Counted from the first letter of the stretch, positions 24,372 to 33,808 are shown. The stretch: DNA of 46,505 bases from CAVTUU01 sp045804965 (GCA_045804965.1 JBJMMD010000057.1:1-46505), one strand, 5' to 3'. Notes: generated by a model not told the origin, from the letters alone. Made by a program: numbers and translations.

Positions 24372-26984
24372 ATGGTTATTGCATCAGCAATAGTAGCCAC
24401 GCCTGCCAAGCGCGAAGATTCAGTTTCTGCACGGGAGACTGTGATCGCCGACTCCATCGGCATTGGCGTGCTCGTGGCGCTGACCGCCGCCGTTGCCTGG
24501 AACTATTTACACTTCGATGACTGGCTCGCACGGACCGACATCCTCACGCAATATTTGCCCTGGTATGCCTTCGCCGGCGAGCAACTGAAATCCCTCACCG
24601 TTCCTGGTTGGAATCCGCATCAGCTCAGCGGTTTTCCTGCCGCTGGTGATCCCCAGTCTGGTTGGATGTACCTCCCGGCAATGGTCCCCTTCGCGCTTCT
24701 GTCTCCCGTCACTGCCTTCAAGACATATGTGGTTTTCCAGTTGGCATTTGCCGGCATTTCCACGTATGTGTTCGCACGCGTGCTGGGCATGACCGTCATT
24801 GCCAGTCTCGTTGCTGCCTCAGCATTTGAATTCGGACCGTTTCTCTTCCGCGACACGTATTGTTGCACCATCGAAGCACAGCTGAGCACCTGGATTCCGC
24901 TCTCGCTGCTGGGCGTGGAACTCGCAGTTCGGAGCCACACATGGTCCGGACGGACCGCATCGTGGAGCGTGGCGGGAATCGGTATCAGCCAAATGCTGGC
25001 CGGGTTCCTTGGTCAGGGTTCCTATAACGGCCTACTCCTGATCGGAAGCTATATCGTCTACCGCGCCCTTGTTTCGCCTTCCATCGGCTCGCAGATGATC
25101 GTTGTCCGACTTCGGCAGATGGTTGTGCATGGGGTGGCGATCTTCGTGATCGGACTTGGGCTCGGTGCGGCAGGCCTCTTGCCGCGGCTGGACGTCAACC
25201 GGCACACGGATCTGTCGGGCGGACAGTACGAAAATGTGCAGACCTTGGGCGAGTGGGGATGGGGCGTCGATACACTGCTCGTTCACCTTGTGGGATATAC
25301 AGATGCTCTACCGAATCACAATCGAAGGTTCTACCTCGGTGGCGTGACGATCGTGCTCGCGCTCCTTGCACCTTTCGTCGCTCGGCGACGTTACGCCACT
25401 CCGTATTTTGTCGCGCTGTCGGCGGTGGCCATGACGATGACTCTCAAGACCACGCCGCTCCACCGCCTCTTCTACGTGTTGCCCTATTTCAGATCGCTTC
25501 ACAGACATACCCCTTACGGCATCCTCAACGTCATGCTGATCGCCCCAGCGATCCTGGCGGGAGCCACGGTTGACGCGTTGGCACGACGACAATGGAGACC
25601 ACGGATGGTTCCATTCATAGCGCTGCCGCTCCTACTCCTTGCCGCACTCCAAAGCGAGCACCAGCGGAGTGGTTGGATCGCTCATGCTCAAATGACGGTT
25701 GCCATCATCACTGGAGTTCTTTTCGCCAGCGCATTTCTGGCGTTTACAAGAATCGGCCAACGCCTTCCCGGGGCTTCGGTGCTTTATCGCTTGATGCCAA
25801 TGCTTTTGCTCGGCGCGCTGCTCTGGGAGCCAGCGGGCCGCGAGTTCGTCGCTTCCTCCCACGACATGCGCGTCCATCGTCAGGCACAACAGGCGATCGA
25901 AGTTAATGCTGCGGCGACCGATCTCGGAGGAGCCGGTGAGTTCCTGCAACAGCAGGACTTGTCGGCCGAGCCGTTTCGCTATGTTGGCTACGACGGCATA
26001 CGCTTGAGGACGAAGACGAAGCGAGGTGAGTCCTACCAATTTGGCCGGAAACTGCCAGAGATCCAGATGCTTCTCGTGAGCGCGCGGGCCATTCGCCTCG
26101 GACTCTACGACATTCAAGGCTATAACCCGATTCAGTTGCGGCGATACGTTGAATTCATGGTTGCCATCAACGATGGCGTCGAACAGAACTACCATGATGC
26201 CAACGTGCTGCCAGTAGGAATCGACTCTCCTTTGTTCGATCTCCTCAATGTGCGCTACATCGTCATTCCGTATCCACCGACGTCGGCGAGTCCCGTACGC
26301 ACCGACTTGGCCTACCTCAAGGCGTCCCACCGCCAAGTGTTCGACAACGGCCAGGTTCAAGTGCTTGCCAACGACAACGCATTACCGCGGGCGTGGATCG
26401 TGCACGATGCTCGGAAGGTCGAGCGCGACCAAGTGCTTGATCTTTTGACCTCTGACACTATTGACCCGCGTCGCACCGTACTCCTCGAGACGGATTCACC
26501 TCCGCTTGGCCCGCCTCTCGACCCCACAACCGATTCAATCGAATTTAAGCGCTACGAGCCGAACCAGGTGAGCGTCAATGTGCGGGCGGGAACATCTGGG
26601 ATCGTGGTCTTCAGCGAGGTCTACGATGAAGGTTGGCATGCGTATGTGGATGGCAAGCGCGTTCCGCTCTCTGTAGCCGATTATGTATTGCGCGCCGTCC
26701 CAGTAGAGGCGGGTGAGCATCGCGTGGAGCTTCGCTACGAACCGCTCTCGCTTCGTCTTGGTGGTGCCATCTCGGCTGTCTTTTGCCTCATTGTCCTCGT
26801 CAGCTTCGGTGCGTTGCTTTACCGAGTTTGCTGGGAAGACGAATTTCGACTTCGTTGGCAGGTGTTGACACACCCGCCCTCTGAGGTGAGAACGCCGAGG
26901 TTATCTCATCATCAGGCACCTTGCCGCCGGAAGATACGCACGTCGCCACTGGCGAAGACCTGGACCCAGCCTGATCCTGGGTAG
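24372..26984 (+). CDS. YfhO-family multi-pass membrane protein (glycosyltransferase-like)
   Basis: About 870 residues. Roughly ten or more membrane helices (LVALTAAVAWNYLHF, VVFQLAFAGISTYVF, ILAGATVDAL, LLLGALLW) lie between about 30 and 500, with the conserved early loop TDILTQYLPWYAF and GWNPHQLSGFP typical of YfhO. A large outer domain follows; it ends in VFSEVYDEGWHAYVDGKRV, with VEAGEHRVELRYEP before a last helix. YfhO relatives are GT-C-like proteins linked to teichoic-acid or cell-wall sugar addition. I choose the ATG at 24372; an upstream GTG (24345) is possible. Its last 73 bp overlap the convergent DUF2298 gene. Confidence 0.8.
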   Translation: MVIASAIVATPAKREDSVSARETVIADSIGIGVLVALTAAVAWNYLHFDDWLARTDILTQYLPWYAFAGEQLKSLTVPGWNPHQLSGFPAAGDPQSGWMYLPAMVPFALLSPVTAFKTYVVFQLAFAGISTYVFARVLGMTVIASLVAASAFEFGPFLFRDTYCCTIEAQLSTWIPLSLLGVELAVRSHTWSGRTASWSVAGIGISQMLAGFLGQGSYNGLLLIGSYIVYRALVSPSIGSQMIVVRLRQMVVHGVAIFVIGLGLGAAGLLPRLDVNRHTDLSGGQYENVQTLGEWGWGVDTLLVHLVGYTDALPNHNRRFYLGGVTIVLALLAPFVARRRYATPYFVALSAVAMTMTLKTTPLHRLFYVLPYFRSLHRHTPYGILNVMLIAPAILAGATVDALARRQWRPRMVPFIALPLLLLAALQSEHQRSGWIAHAQMTVAIITGVLFASAFLAFTRIGQRLPGASVLYRLMPMLLLGALLWEPAGREFVASSHDMRVHRQAQQAIEVNAAATDLGGAGEFLQQQDLSAEPFRYVGYDGIRLRTKTKRGESYQFGRKLPEIQMLLVSARAIRLGLYDIQGYNPIQLRRYVEFMVAINDGVEQNYHDANVLPVGIDSPLFDLLNVRYIVIPYPPTSASPVRTDLAYLKASHRQVFDNGQVQVLANDNALPRAWIVHDARKVERDQVLDLLTSDTIDPRRTVLLETDSPPLGPPLDPTTDSIEFKRYEPNQVSVNVRAGTSGIVVFSEVYDEGWHAYVDGKRVPLSVADYVLRAVPVEAGEHRVELRYEPLSLRLGGAISAVFCLIVLVSFGALLYRVCWEDEFRLRWQVLTHPPSEVRTPRLSHHQAPCRRKIRTSPLAKTWTQPDPG

Positions 26985-29203
26985 TCCACCGCGGCCACAC
27001 CGGGATAAGGGCCAGCAACGTTGCAACCGTTCAATGCGCTTTGTTCGTAGCGTCCGACATAGAGCAAAGTAACGCCATAGTCGGCGACCTCCGACGCTGA
27101 TGGTTCGTTGTATATCCGACGCACGGCTGCTTGCCGATCCTTGATTTCCCGATCGAGCCCCGGTCTTCCGCGCCGCCATATTCGCTGATGACCGCCCCAG
27201 CCAATAACCGTGGGTATGCCGGTGAATGTCGAAACTCGACTGCTGGGGACTTGGTCTTTCGGGAGTTTCGAGCAGCCGGCGGCTTCGAGCACGATGTCGC
27301 TCTGTTCAGCGTGAGCTTGGAGCCAACGCAGGGCGGCCAACTCGTTCGTTGACCAATCACCGACATAGGCCAAGCCGTCTATGCCTTGCCAGTCGTCAAA
27401 CCCGTCTGTCCATCTATACGTCCCGATCGCCGGATAACTGAGCACCGCCAAGGCGCCAAGAGTGCACGCGAGAAGGAAGACTGCGCGGACCATGCGCTTC
27501 TCACGGACGGCCAACCAGAGCACCATCAAGCCGATTGCGCCGGCCAATGAAAAGAGCACCCATGCTTGGAAGTAGACCTTGAAGACGGTGTTCGTTCGCT
27601 GTCGATTGGCGTCGCGGAAGCAGACGAACTCGATCGCCATAATCAGGACGAAGCCGATTGCGAACGCGGATGCCGCGATCATTTCTGGACAGAGTCGACG
27701 AGTCGCGCGCAGCAGACTGAGCGCCGCGACCAGCGGCACACCGCACCACAATACGAGTGGAGCATTGAGAACGATCGAAAGGATGGCAAGCCCTCCCGTC
27801 AGGATAACGGCAGAGAACGCAGAGCGATGGAAAGGACCAGATCGGTACGCGCGCAGCAGAAGGAGACCGAGAAAACAGACCGCGACAGCGAATGGAATGC
27901 CGAACATTGTCAGGAACTCACCGAGCGACGTCCGCTCCCATGTCACGAGACGAAACAGGCTCGCGATCCTCTGGACGACGGGAAACCCTTTGACGGTATT
28001 CGGCAGTCCTCGCGTCTCCAAACCCGTGGGAGGCGAAAACGCCAGTGTGAACGGCAGCCATGCGACGATGGAGATTGTGCAGAAACCACCGATCACAAGC
28101 GCCCGCAAGCGCCATCCAGTACCACTCAGGGCGATGAACAGTCCGATCAGCGAGATAGCAAGGTAACTCGGGTAATCCCAGCTATTCATCGGATAGAGCG
28201 CACCCACGACAAAGCCCGCCGCCGCGATTCGGCTGACGCCCGCGAACGTCCGCCAGCTATCGCGACCATCAAGCCGGGTCAGCACGAGCTGCAAGATGAG
28301 CGCTAGTGCCGTTACTGTGAACGGAAGCGCTAAGACGTGCGCATGAGGATCGCCAAGGAGGAAGCTGAAAAACGGGAACTCGGTGATGACTGGCCGGGGT
28401 GGCTTGCCTGGTATCACGCCGGCGTCGTGCAGAACCCGGGCGGAATACCACCCGACGCCGTGGCGCCAGTCGGCGGCTAGGGTCGAGGTCGGACGGAGCA
28501 GCAGCTCCTTTGGTGCCAGCAGGTTTCCAGCACCAAGGAGCAGCAGCGTGGCGACGGCCCCCACGATCAGCGCCTGAGCGCGAGACCACCAAGTTCTCAC
28601 CGCGTTGAACCCGAGCCCTGCCGTGACAACTGCGGCCATCGAAAATGCAGTCGCCGTACCGAGATTGAACCCATAACCGAGGCTGACTCCAGACATCCGC
28701 ATCACCACGCCGGGGATCACATGTCCCAAGTAGTAGTAGTTGATGGACTCGCCAGATAGCCATGGATCAGGAGGCGGAATGGAATCCGTGCGAGCGCTTG
28801 AGGCAATGAACGCCGCATCCATCGGTTTCTCGCCCCAGAAGATGTCGGGCTTGAAGCCGCATAGCCACAGGTACGAGGTGAACGCCAGCAACCCCGCAAT
28901 CTCAGCCGCGAACAAGTGTCCCAGCCACGATCGAGTGATCCAGCGCCGCCGTATGGCCATCAACCAACCGGCGGCAGCAATGGGGATAGCCGTCGCCACC
29001 AGACTCGTCCGAGAAAAAGGAACCAGATCGAGAGATGCGAGAAGCCAAGCGGGATAGATGAACGCGAGCAAGGAAAGGGGACGCGCTATTGTCGCTCCAC
29101 GATCGGGGAGTCTCGAGGAAATCGAGCGCGTGGCGGGCGCGAATGCCCAAGTAACTGCGACCAGCACGAGATACCAGCGAACCGCCGCCTCAATCGAACT
29201 CAT
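26912..29203 (-). CDS. DUF2298 / YYY-domain membrane protein
   Basis: 763 residues with about 13 membrane helices. The diagnostic loop is LSGESINYYYLGHVIPG (YYY at 156-158), followed by EFPFFSFLLGDPHAHVLALPF and, in the soluble C-terminal part, IGTYRWTDGFDDWQGIDGLAY and DYGVTLLYVGRYE. This family occurs mainly in Chloroflexi and methanogenic archaea. It is probably a GT-C membrane glycosyltransferase using lipid-linked sugars, but no activity is proved. The 3' ends of this gene and the YfhO-like gene overlap tail to tail. Confidence 0.85.
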   Translation of the reverse strand: MSSIEAAVRWYLVLVAVTWAFAPATRSISSRLPDRGATIARPLSLLAFIYPAWLLASLDLVPFSRTSLVATAIPIAAAGWLMAIRRRWITRSWLGHLFAAEIAGLLAFTSYLWLCGFKPDIFWGEKPMDAAFIASSARTDSIPPPDPWLSGESINYYYLGHVIPGVVMRMSGVSLGYGFNLGTATAFSMAAVVTAGLGFNAVRTWWSRAQALIVGAVATLLLLGAGNLLAPKELLLRPTSTLAADWRHGVGWYSARVLHDAGVIPGKPPRPVITEFPFFSFLLGDPHAHVLALPFTVTALALILQLVLTRLDGRDSWRTFAGVSRIAAAGFVVGALYPMNSWDYPSYLAISLIGLFIALSGTGWRLRALVIGGFCTISIVAWLPFTLAFSPPTGLETRGLPNTVKGFPVVQRIASLFRLVTWERTSLGEFLTMFGIPFAVAVCFLGLLLLRAYRSGPFHRSAFSAVILTGGLAILSIVLNAPLVLWCGVPLVAALSLLRATRRLCPEMIAASAFAIGFVLIMAIEFVCFRDANRQRTNTVFKVYFQAWVLFSLAGAIGLMVLWLAVREKRMVRAVFLLACTLGALAVLSYPAIGTYRWTDGFDDWQGIDGLAYVGDWSTNELAALRWLQAHAEQSDIVLEAAGCSKLPKDQVPSSRVSTFTGIPTVIGWGGHQRIWRRGRPGLDREIKDRQAAVRRIYNEPSASEVADYGVTLLYVGRYEQSALNGCNVAGPYPGVAAVDYPGSGWVQVFASGDVRIFRRQGA

Positions 29204-29620
29204 GGCAGCAGAGCCTTCCTGGAACTCTCCTGTGCCGCCCCGACCTGATTCTGATCAGCAACCCGCGGCGCCATTCGTCACTGACGAACGCGATTGCGTC
29301 ACTACTCCTGCGCTGCGCTGAATCTGCCAGCCCGCGACGAGGCGCCATAGTCGAACACGGCTTTACTTGGTCGATGGGTTCGGTAGATCGATTGCCATTG
29401 TTCGGTTGGACGAAGTGGCTGTGCTTGAAGTGACCCGGAACTCACGGTATTTCTTGGAGTCGAGATTGTACAGGATGCACGACGTGCGGACTGGACGCTG
29501 GTCGGTTGAGGCGCCAGCACGGCGGAAGCCGGTATGTTGCCATGGGGTGGGCACGCATACTGCGGGGATGCTACCGAGTTCGCGGCGAGATGCCATTGTC
29601 CAGCAAGCGAGGAGATCAGC
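29204..29620. other. Intergenic region without a supported gene
   Basis: Head-to-head region between the DUF2298 and aldo/keto-reductase genes, so it should contain both promoters. Two overlapping frames at 29363-29624 read as plausible-looking peptides on opposite strands (YNLDSKKYREFRV on minus, VLEVTRNSRYFLESRLY on plus), but neither has a ribosome site or a family I know. Confidence 0.5.
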
Positions 29621-30556
29621 ATGAGCGCGACCGGCGGGACCGGGATTCCACGGAGACCGTTTGGCAAAACCGGGGAAGAGGTGTCATTGCTCTGCGTCGG
29701 CGGCGCCCACATCGGCGCGCCGGCGGAAGAGATCGGCATCCGGATCATCCACACCTGTATCGATGCCGGGGCCACCTTTCTCGACAACGCCTGGGAGTAC
29801 AACGCCGGCATCTCCGAGTTTCGCATGGGCAAGGCGCTCGCTCAGGATGGCTACCGGCAACGCGCGTTCCTGATGACCAAGGACTGCGCCCACGACCGGC
29901 GGGCGTTCAACTCCATGGCGAAGCTCGAGGATAGCCTGAAACGCCTCCAAACCGATCATCTTGACTTATGGCAACTCCATGAAGTCGTCTGGGAGGACGA
30001 CCCCGACAAGATTTTCGCCCCGGGCGGGTCGGCGGAGGCATTGGTGAAGGCGAAGGAACAAGGGAAAGTCCGCTACATCGGCTTCACCGGGCATAAGAGT
30101 CCGGCCATCCACAAACGCATGCTCTCCCAAGGCTTTCCCTGGGACTCGGTGCAGATGCCGCTGAACGTCTTCGACGCGCACTACAACAGTTTCGAAAAGG
30201 AGATCGTTCCGATTTGCCAGGAGCAAGGGATTGCCATCCTCGGCATGAAAAGCCTGATGGGCGGGAGCTTCAAGGACAGTGGGATCGAGATCACGCCCGC
30301 GGAGGCGATCCGCTACGCCATGAGCCTGCCGGTGGCAACGGTGGTCTCGGGGATGAATTCGCTCGAGGTCATGGAGCAGAATCTGGAAACCGCGCGGAAC
30401 TTCGCGCCGCTCACGGAGGAAGAACGGCACGACTTGCTGAAGCGCAGCAAACCGCTCGCAGCAAACGGCTCGTTCGAACTCTTCAAGACAAGCCGCAAAT
30501 TCGAGGGTACCGAAGGCCGCGTGGTGCACGAGTATCCGCTCTCGGCCGCGGACTGA
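29621..30556 (+). CDS. Aldo/keto reductase
   Basis: 311 residues of the AKR (beta/alpha)8 fold: RRPFGKTGEEVSLLCVGGAHIG, FLDNAWEYNAGISEFRMGKAL (Asp and Tyr of the tetrad), FLMTKDCA (Lys), LDLWQLHEV (His), YIGFTGHKSP, and a C-terminal SGMNSLEVMEQNLE cofactor loop. It should reduce aldehydes or ketones with NADPH. AGCGAGGAGATC precedes the ATG. A family B repeat tract separates it from the convergent NMO-family gene. Confidence 0.9.
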   Translation: MSATGGTGIPRRPFGKTGEEVSLLCVGGAHIGAPAEEIGIRIIHTCIDAGATFLDNAWEYNAGISEFRMGKALAQDGYRQRAFLMTKDCAHDRRAFNSMAKLEDSLKRLQTDHLDLWQLHEVVWEDDPDKIFAPGGSAEALVKAKEQGKVRYIGFTGHKSPAIHKRMLSQGFPWDSVQMPLNVFDAHYNSFEKEIVPICQEQGIAILGMKSLMGGSFKDSGIEITPAEAIRYAMSLPVATVVSGMNSLEVMEQNLETARNFAPLTEEERHDLLKRSKPLAANGSFELFKTSRKFEGTEGRVVHEYPLSAAD

Positions 30557-30566
30557 GCACCACAAT

Positions 30567-30686
30567 CCTCACTCCCGCCCCCTCTCCCGGGTGCGCAGGG
30601 CGAGGGAGGTCGTTTGGAGCAGTCCGTGCGTTTTTTCCGTCCCCTCTCCCATCATCAAAAGGGAGAGGGTGGCGCCGGGTGAGGGC
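30567..30686. repeat. Family B repeat, compound copy
   Basis: CCTCACTCCCGCCCCCTCTCC, then an inner CCCCTCTCCCATC ... AAAAGGGAGAGGG hairpin, ending GCCGGGTGAGGG. It lies between the convergent AKR and NMO stops. Confidence 0.7.
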
Positions 30687-30726
30687 CGGCGCCTGGTCAG
30701 CGTCATCGGTTGTCCCGTCGCCGAAT

Positions 30727-31848
30727 TCACACCGCGACCTGACCCTCGGTCCGCCGGCATCCGGCGGTGGCTTCGGCGACGAGACCGGCGACGATGTCTG
30801 CCGCGGGTTCGTGGTTGTCTGCCATGGCGATGCCTTGACCGCAGGCGAAGTAGCCGGTGTCGGCGCCAGGCCGGTCGCGGGCAGCGGAGATGAGGTCCTG
30901 CATCGCCTGGAGCTGGTAGGGGTAAGGAAGCGGCGAGACGCCGGCTGTGTCGAGCGCCGCGACGAGGCGATTGGCGATCGCGCGCGCCGGCCACCCGGTG
31001 AAGGCGCTGGAGACGACCGTCAATTCGGGCGTCGCCTCGCGCATCCGTGCCCGCCACCAGGGAGCGATGCCGCTCTCCCGAGCGAGGGCGAAACGCGTAC
31101 CCAGCATCACGCCAGAAGCGCCGAGCGCGAGCGCGGCGAGCACGCCCCGGCCATCCATGATCCCGCCCGCGGCGACAACTGGAACTGACGGCGGGGTGGC
31201 ATCGACGACCTGAGGGAGCAGGGTCATCAAGCCGATGAGGGGTGGTTGTTCCCCGGCCGGCACCGACCAAGTGCAACGCAGGCCGCCAGCTTCCGCCCCC
31301 TGGGCGACGATGATGTCGACGCCGAGCGCGATCGCTTGATGCGCTTCGGATACGGTCGAGACGAAGGTCATGACCGTGAATCCAGCCTCCCGTGCGGGGA
31401 GCACCAAATCGGTCGGATCACCCATCAGATGCACCACCGGAACCCGCTCGTCGCAGACAACCTGGAACTGCTCCTCGATATCAGACGGTTGAAGCGCAAG
31501 TTTAGTCGGTCCGTCCGGGAGGCCGAGCTCCGCCCGCACCGGATCGAGACAGCGTTGGACTGCGGCGACATCGGCGGCGTTGACCGAGGTCGCTTGCGGG
31601 CGGTGGACCACGAGATTGACGCCAAACGGCCGGTCAGTGCGCTCGCGGATCGCGCGGATGGTGGCGCGTAGCTCGTCCGGAGCGAGCAAGATCGCACCGA
31701 GAACGCCGAGTCCGCCGGCCGCTGACACGGCCGCAACGAGATCGACCGTATCTGTGCCACCAGCCATGGGGGCTTTAATGATCGGGTACTGAATGCCGAG
31801 TCGCTCACACAGCGAAGTCCGCAGCGACCCCTGGTCCCTCGGCCTCAT
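30727..31848 (-). CDS. Nitronate monooxygenase / enoyl-reductase-like FMN protein
   Basis: 373 residues of TIM-barrel NMO type: PIIKAPMAGGTDTVDLVAAV, SAAGGLGVLGA, PFGVNLVVH, AGFTVMTFVSTVSEA, and the FMN phosphate loop VVAAGGIMDGRGVLAAL with GASGVMLGTRF. The loop that usually reads QGAEAGGHR reads QGAEAGGLRC here, so the active-site His of true nitronate monooxygenases is Leu. FMN binding looks intact, but the substrate may differ. It starts at ATG 31848 after AAGGAG; the frame is open further upstream to 31971. Confidence 0.83.
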   Translation of the reverse strand: MRPRDQGSLRTSLCERLGIQYPIIKAPMAGGTDTVDLVAAVSAAGGLGVLGAILLAPDELRATIRAIRERTDRPFGVNLVVHRPQATSVNAADVAAVQRCLDPVRAELGLPDGPTKLALQPSDIEEQFQVVCDERVPVVHLMGDPTDLVLPAREAGFTVMTFVSTVSEAHQAIALGVDIIVAQGAEAGGLRCTWSVPAGEQPPLIGLMTLLPQVVDATPPSVPVVAAGGIMDGRGVLAALALGASGVMLGTRFALARESGIAPWWRARMREATPELTVVSSAFTGWPARAIANRLVAALDTAGVSPLPYPYQLQAMQDLISAARDRPGADTGYFACGQGIAMADNHEPAADIVAGLVAEATAGCRRTEGQVAV

Positions 31849-32189
31849 TCCACGCTCCTTCGGTTCGTTTCGTCGTGAATGCCGGCGCATCCACTCGCCG
31901 GCAAGACCATCCTGGCCGATGCGAGCGCGGATTGCATCGGTGAGATTGCCGATTATCGAGGGCGGGAGCATGGCCCTCGCCCAGCACTACGGCCATGAGC
32001 ACGATTGAACGCGACCCATTCCTACGCGGCGACGCCGCACCGCCGGGCTCGAAAGGACCCTTCCCCGCCAAAGCGACGAAGCCACCCTTCGGGGGCCGAG
32101 CCTGGGAACGGCAGTGGTGGTACGTGAGCTGGTGTCGGGCCGGCTTCGTTGGTTCAGCCCGCGGGCACGCGGCGGCGCGCAGCGTTGAG
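31849..32189. other. Intergenic region, no supported gene
   Basis: Separates the minus-strand NMO and GerW-like genes. It is GC-rich and contains short inverted repeats (for example GCGGCGACGCCGC near 32030), but I see no gene, RNA or clear promoter box. Long frames here are shadows. Confidence 0.5.
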
Positions 32190-32534
32190 CTACCGTTTGC
32201 CTCTCGAGCGCGCTTTGACGATGGAACGGAGGGTGAGGAGGAAGAAGATAGCGACGAGCTGTCCGCCGAGAATGGCGCGGTTGACGTCGACCGACGGTTT
32301 CCATTCCACGTCGTCGCCTTTGATCAGGTAGATGCCGGCGGGGATTGCCCGCACGCCAAAGCCGACGCCGCTCCCTTGCTTCTCTTCACCTTGACCGCCG
32401 GCGCCCCCGCCGCCGCCGCCCATCACCTGGGCGACCGGGATCACGGTCACGCCATTGCGCTCGATCGGTTCGCCAAAAACACGGCCGACCGTGAGCGCGT
32501 CTCGCGAATGATTCAGCACTTCTTGCACGTCCAT
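32190..32534 (-). CDS. GerW / YtfJ-family protein
   Basis: 114 residues: MDVQEVLNHSRDALTVGRVFGEPIE, GVTVIPVAQVMGGGGGG, a Gly-rich EEKQGSGVGFGVRAIPAG, IYLIKGDDVEWKPSVDVN and a C-terminal hydrophobic helix LGGQLVAIFFLLTLRSIV. The strand order and Gly loop fit the YtfJ/GerW family, best known from spore-forming Firmicutes but also found in non-sporulating lineages. The terminal helix would anchor it in the membrane, facing the cytoplasm. AAGGAGCGAAC precedes the ATG. Confidence 0.8.
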   Translation of the reverse strand: MDVQEVLNHSRDALTVGRVFGEPIERNGVTVIPVAQVMGGGGGGAGGQGEEKQGSGVGFGVRAIPAGIYLIKGDDVEWKPSVDVNRAILGGQLVAIFFLLTLRSIVKARSRGKR

Positions 32535-32657
32535 GGTTCGCTCCTTGGATCTCATTGGCGAGCGGTCCGCACGACGGGACAATAGCCCTTACGTGACGGC
32601 GAACTTCGCCCCAAACCGACGCTGAATTCTTCCGCAAGATGCTTACCGCCCGGCTGC

Positions 32658-33149
32658 CTAGGAGATGTGAGTTGGGTTCGCCGCCGTGAAGGCGTTAGTG
32701 AGGATGCCAACCGTACGCTGAATGTGCGCCTTGAGCAGGTCAAGCGGGCCTTCGCGGTTCCCTTCGGTCGGTCCTGGATCGGAGAGCTCAGCCGAGGCGA
32801 TCAGCGGCGTCTCGTGATGGCGCGCATATCCGCGCTTGCGGTTGGCGACCTCGTGATGGGCGATCGTGAAGAGCCGAGAGCGGAACGAGCCCGCAGGTTC
32901 CTTCGGCCGGACCGCGAACCTGGCCAGTCCAGCAAATGCATTCGTGAATATCAGTTGGGCGGCATCCTCCGCCTCCGGCCAGGCGTCGATCCGGTAGTAG
33001 CAATAGTTCAGAACCGACGTTGCATACCGCGTGTAGAGACGGTCAAAGGCAAGCGCGCCGGACTGGGCGGCGAGGACGAGGCAGACATTGCCGGCGTCGG
33101 CCGTTGGCTCCTCCCCGACCTTGTTTGGTCTCCGCAGTAACCGCCGCAC
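32658..33149 (-). CDS. ECF sigma-factor-like protein lacking region 4
   Basis: 163 residues. Residues about 30-100 match sigma-70 region 2: ALAFDRLYTRYATSVLNYCYYR, AEDAAQLIFTNAFAGLARF (DNA melting and -10 part), and RSRLFTIAHHEVANRKRG. After SDPGPTEGN, where region 4 (-35 recognition) should follow, there is only a short tail ending NAFTAANPTHIS. No other frame restores region 4. It could be a truncated gene, or a sigma2-only regulator such as a protein that binds RNA polymerase but cannot choose promoters. It starts with GTG at 33149 after GGGAG. Confidence 0.7.
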   Translation of the reverse strand: MRRLLRRPNKVGEEPTADAGNVCLVLAAQSGALAFDRLYTRYATSVLNYCYYRIDAWPEAEDAAQLIFTNAFAGLARFAVRPKEPAGSFRSRLFTIAHHEVANRKRGYARHHETPLIASAELSDPGPTEGNREGPLDLLKAHIQRTVGILTNAFTAANPTHIS

Positions 33150-33393
33150 CGCGCATCTCCCGTTCGCACATCATTGGAGCTGCGAGGGAGAACACCGGAT
33201 GAACTGAAGCTTTGTGCAGCATAGCCCACGGACCAGAAACGAGCGCGCACGAAAGTCATTGCCGGGAAGGAGCGCATCCGCGCCCCGAGACGTTGGAAAG
33301 CCATCGGCACAACAAAATCGGCCGTTGCTGGATGCATTCACCCAGCGCGGGCCGGTTGCCGGCAAGCATCGTTTCGTTCTTGGACGGGCTGCG

Positions 33394-33618
33394 TTACGCG
33401 ATATTGTCGGGGAAGACCTGGGCGATGTCGCCCTCTTCCGGCTCACGGCCAAAGAGAAAGCGGACGATCACGTGTTCGGTCGCTTCGTCGACCACGATCA
33501 GCTCACCATTCGACGCCAGCGCGGTGAACTGGCTGATCAGCGGGGTGAGCGTCACCATCTCACGAGCGATCGGCGTGACCGCGCCACCAGCGCGATGTTC
33601 GGTGCGAATGGTCGTCAT
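33394..33618 (-). CDS. Small hypothetical protein
   Basis: 74 residues, acidic in the second half (ELIVVDEATEHVIVRFLFGREPEEGD), no membrane segment. The strand pattern suggests a small beta fold. GGAGGAGGGC sits directly before the ATG at 33618, an excellent ribosome site, which makes it credible. No homolog that I recognise. The 245 bp between it and the sigma-like gene show nothing further. Confidence 0.65.
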   Translation of the reverse strand: MTTIRTEHRAGGAVTPIAREMVTLTPLISQFTALASNGELIVVDEATEHVIVRFLFGREPEEGDIAQVFPDNIA

Positions 33619-33746
33619 GATGCCCTCCTCCGGCTGACGGTCTCAAACGGCGCGAGATCGTGCAGAGATCAACCGACAGGTTCAGCATAAGCGACAATTC
33701 TCTGCCATTGACGAGAAAAATAATAAAGTCTCGAAGTAATGAGGAC

Positions 33747-33760
33747 CATTTGATCAAATG
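33747..33760. promoter_or_regulatory. 14-bp perfect palindrome in AT-rich DNA, operator-like
   Basis: CATTTGATCAAATG is fully palindromic and lies in an AT-rich stretch (about 33690-33800) upstream of the small gene at 33394-33618. It could be an operator or the core of its promoter region. Confidence 0.4.
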
Positions 33761-33808
33761 ATCATCTTTTTCTAATCATCTCCATTCATTTTCGAAAGTA
33801 GGTTCCTC

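Noticed and set aside
29363..29624. Two small frames on opposite strands in the gap before the aldo/keto reductase
   Set aside because: Neither has a ribosome site or known family, and they overlap each other, so at most one could be real.
31995..32585. 196-codon plus-strand frame
   Set aside because: Mostly antisense to the GerW/YtfJ gene, with no recognisable domain.
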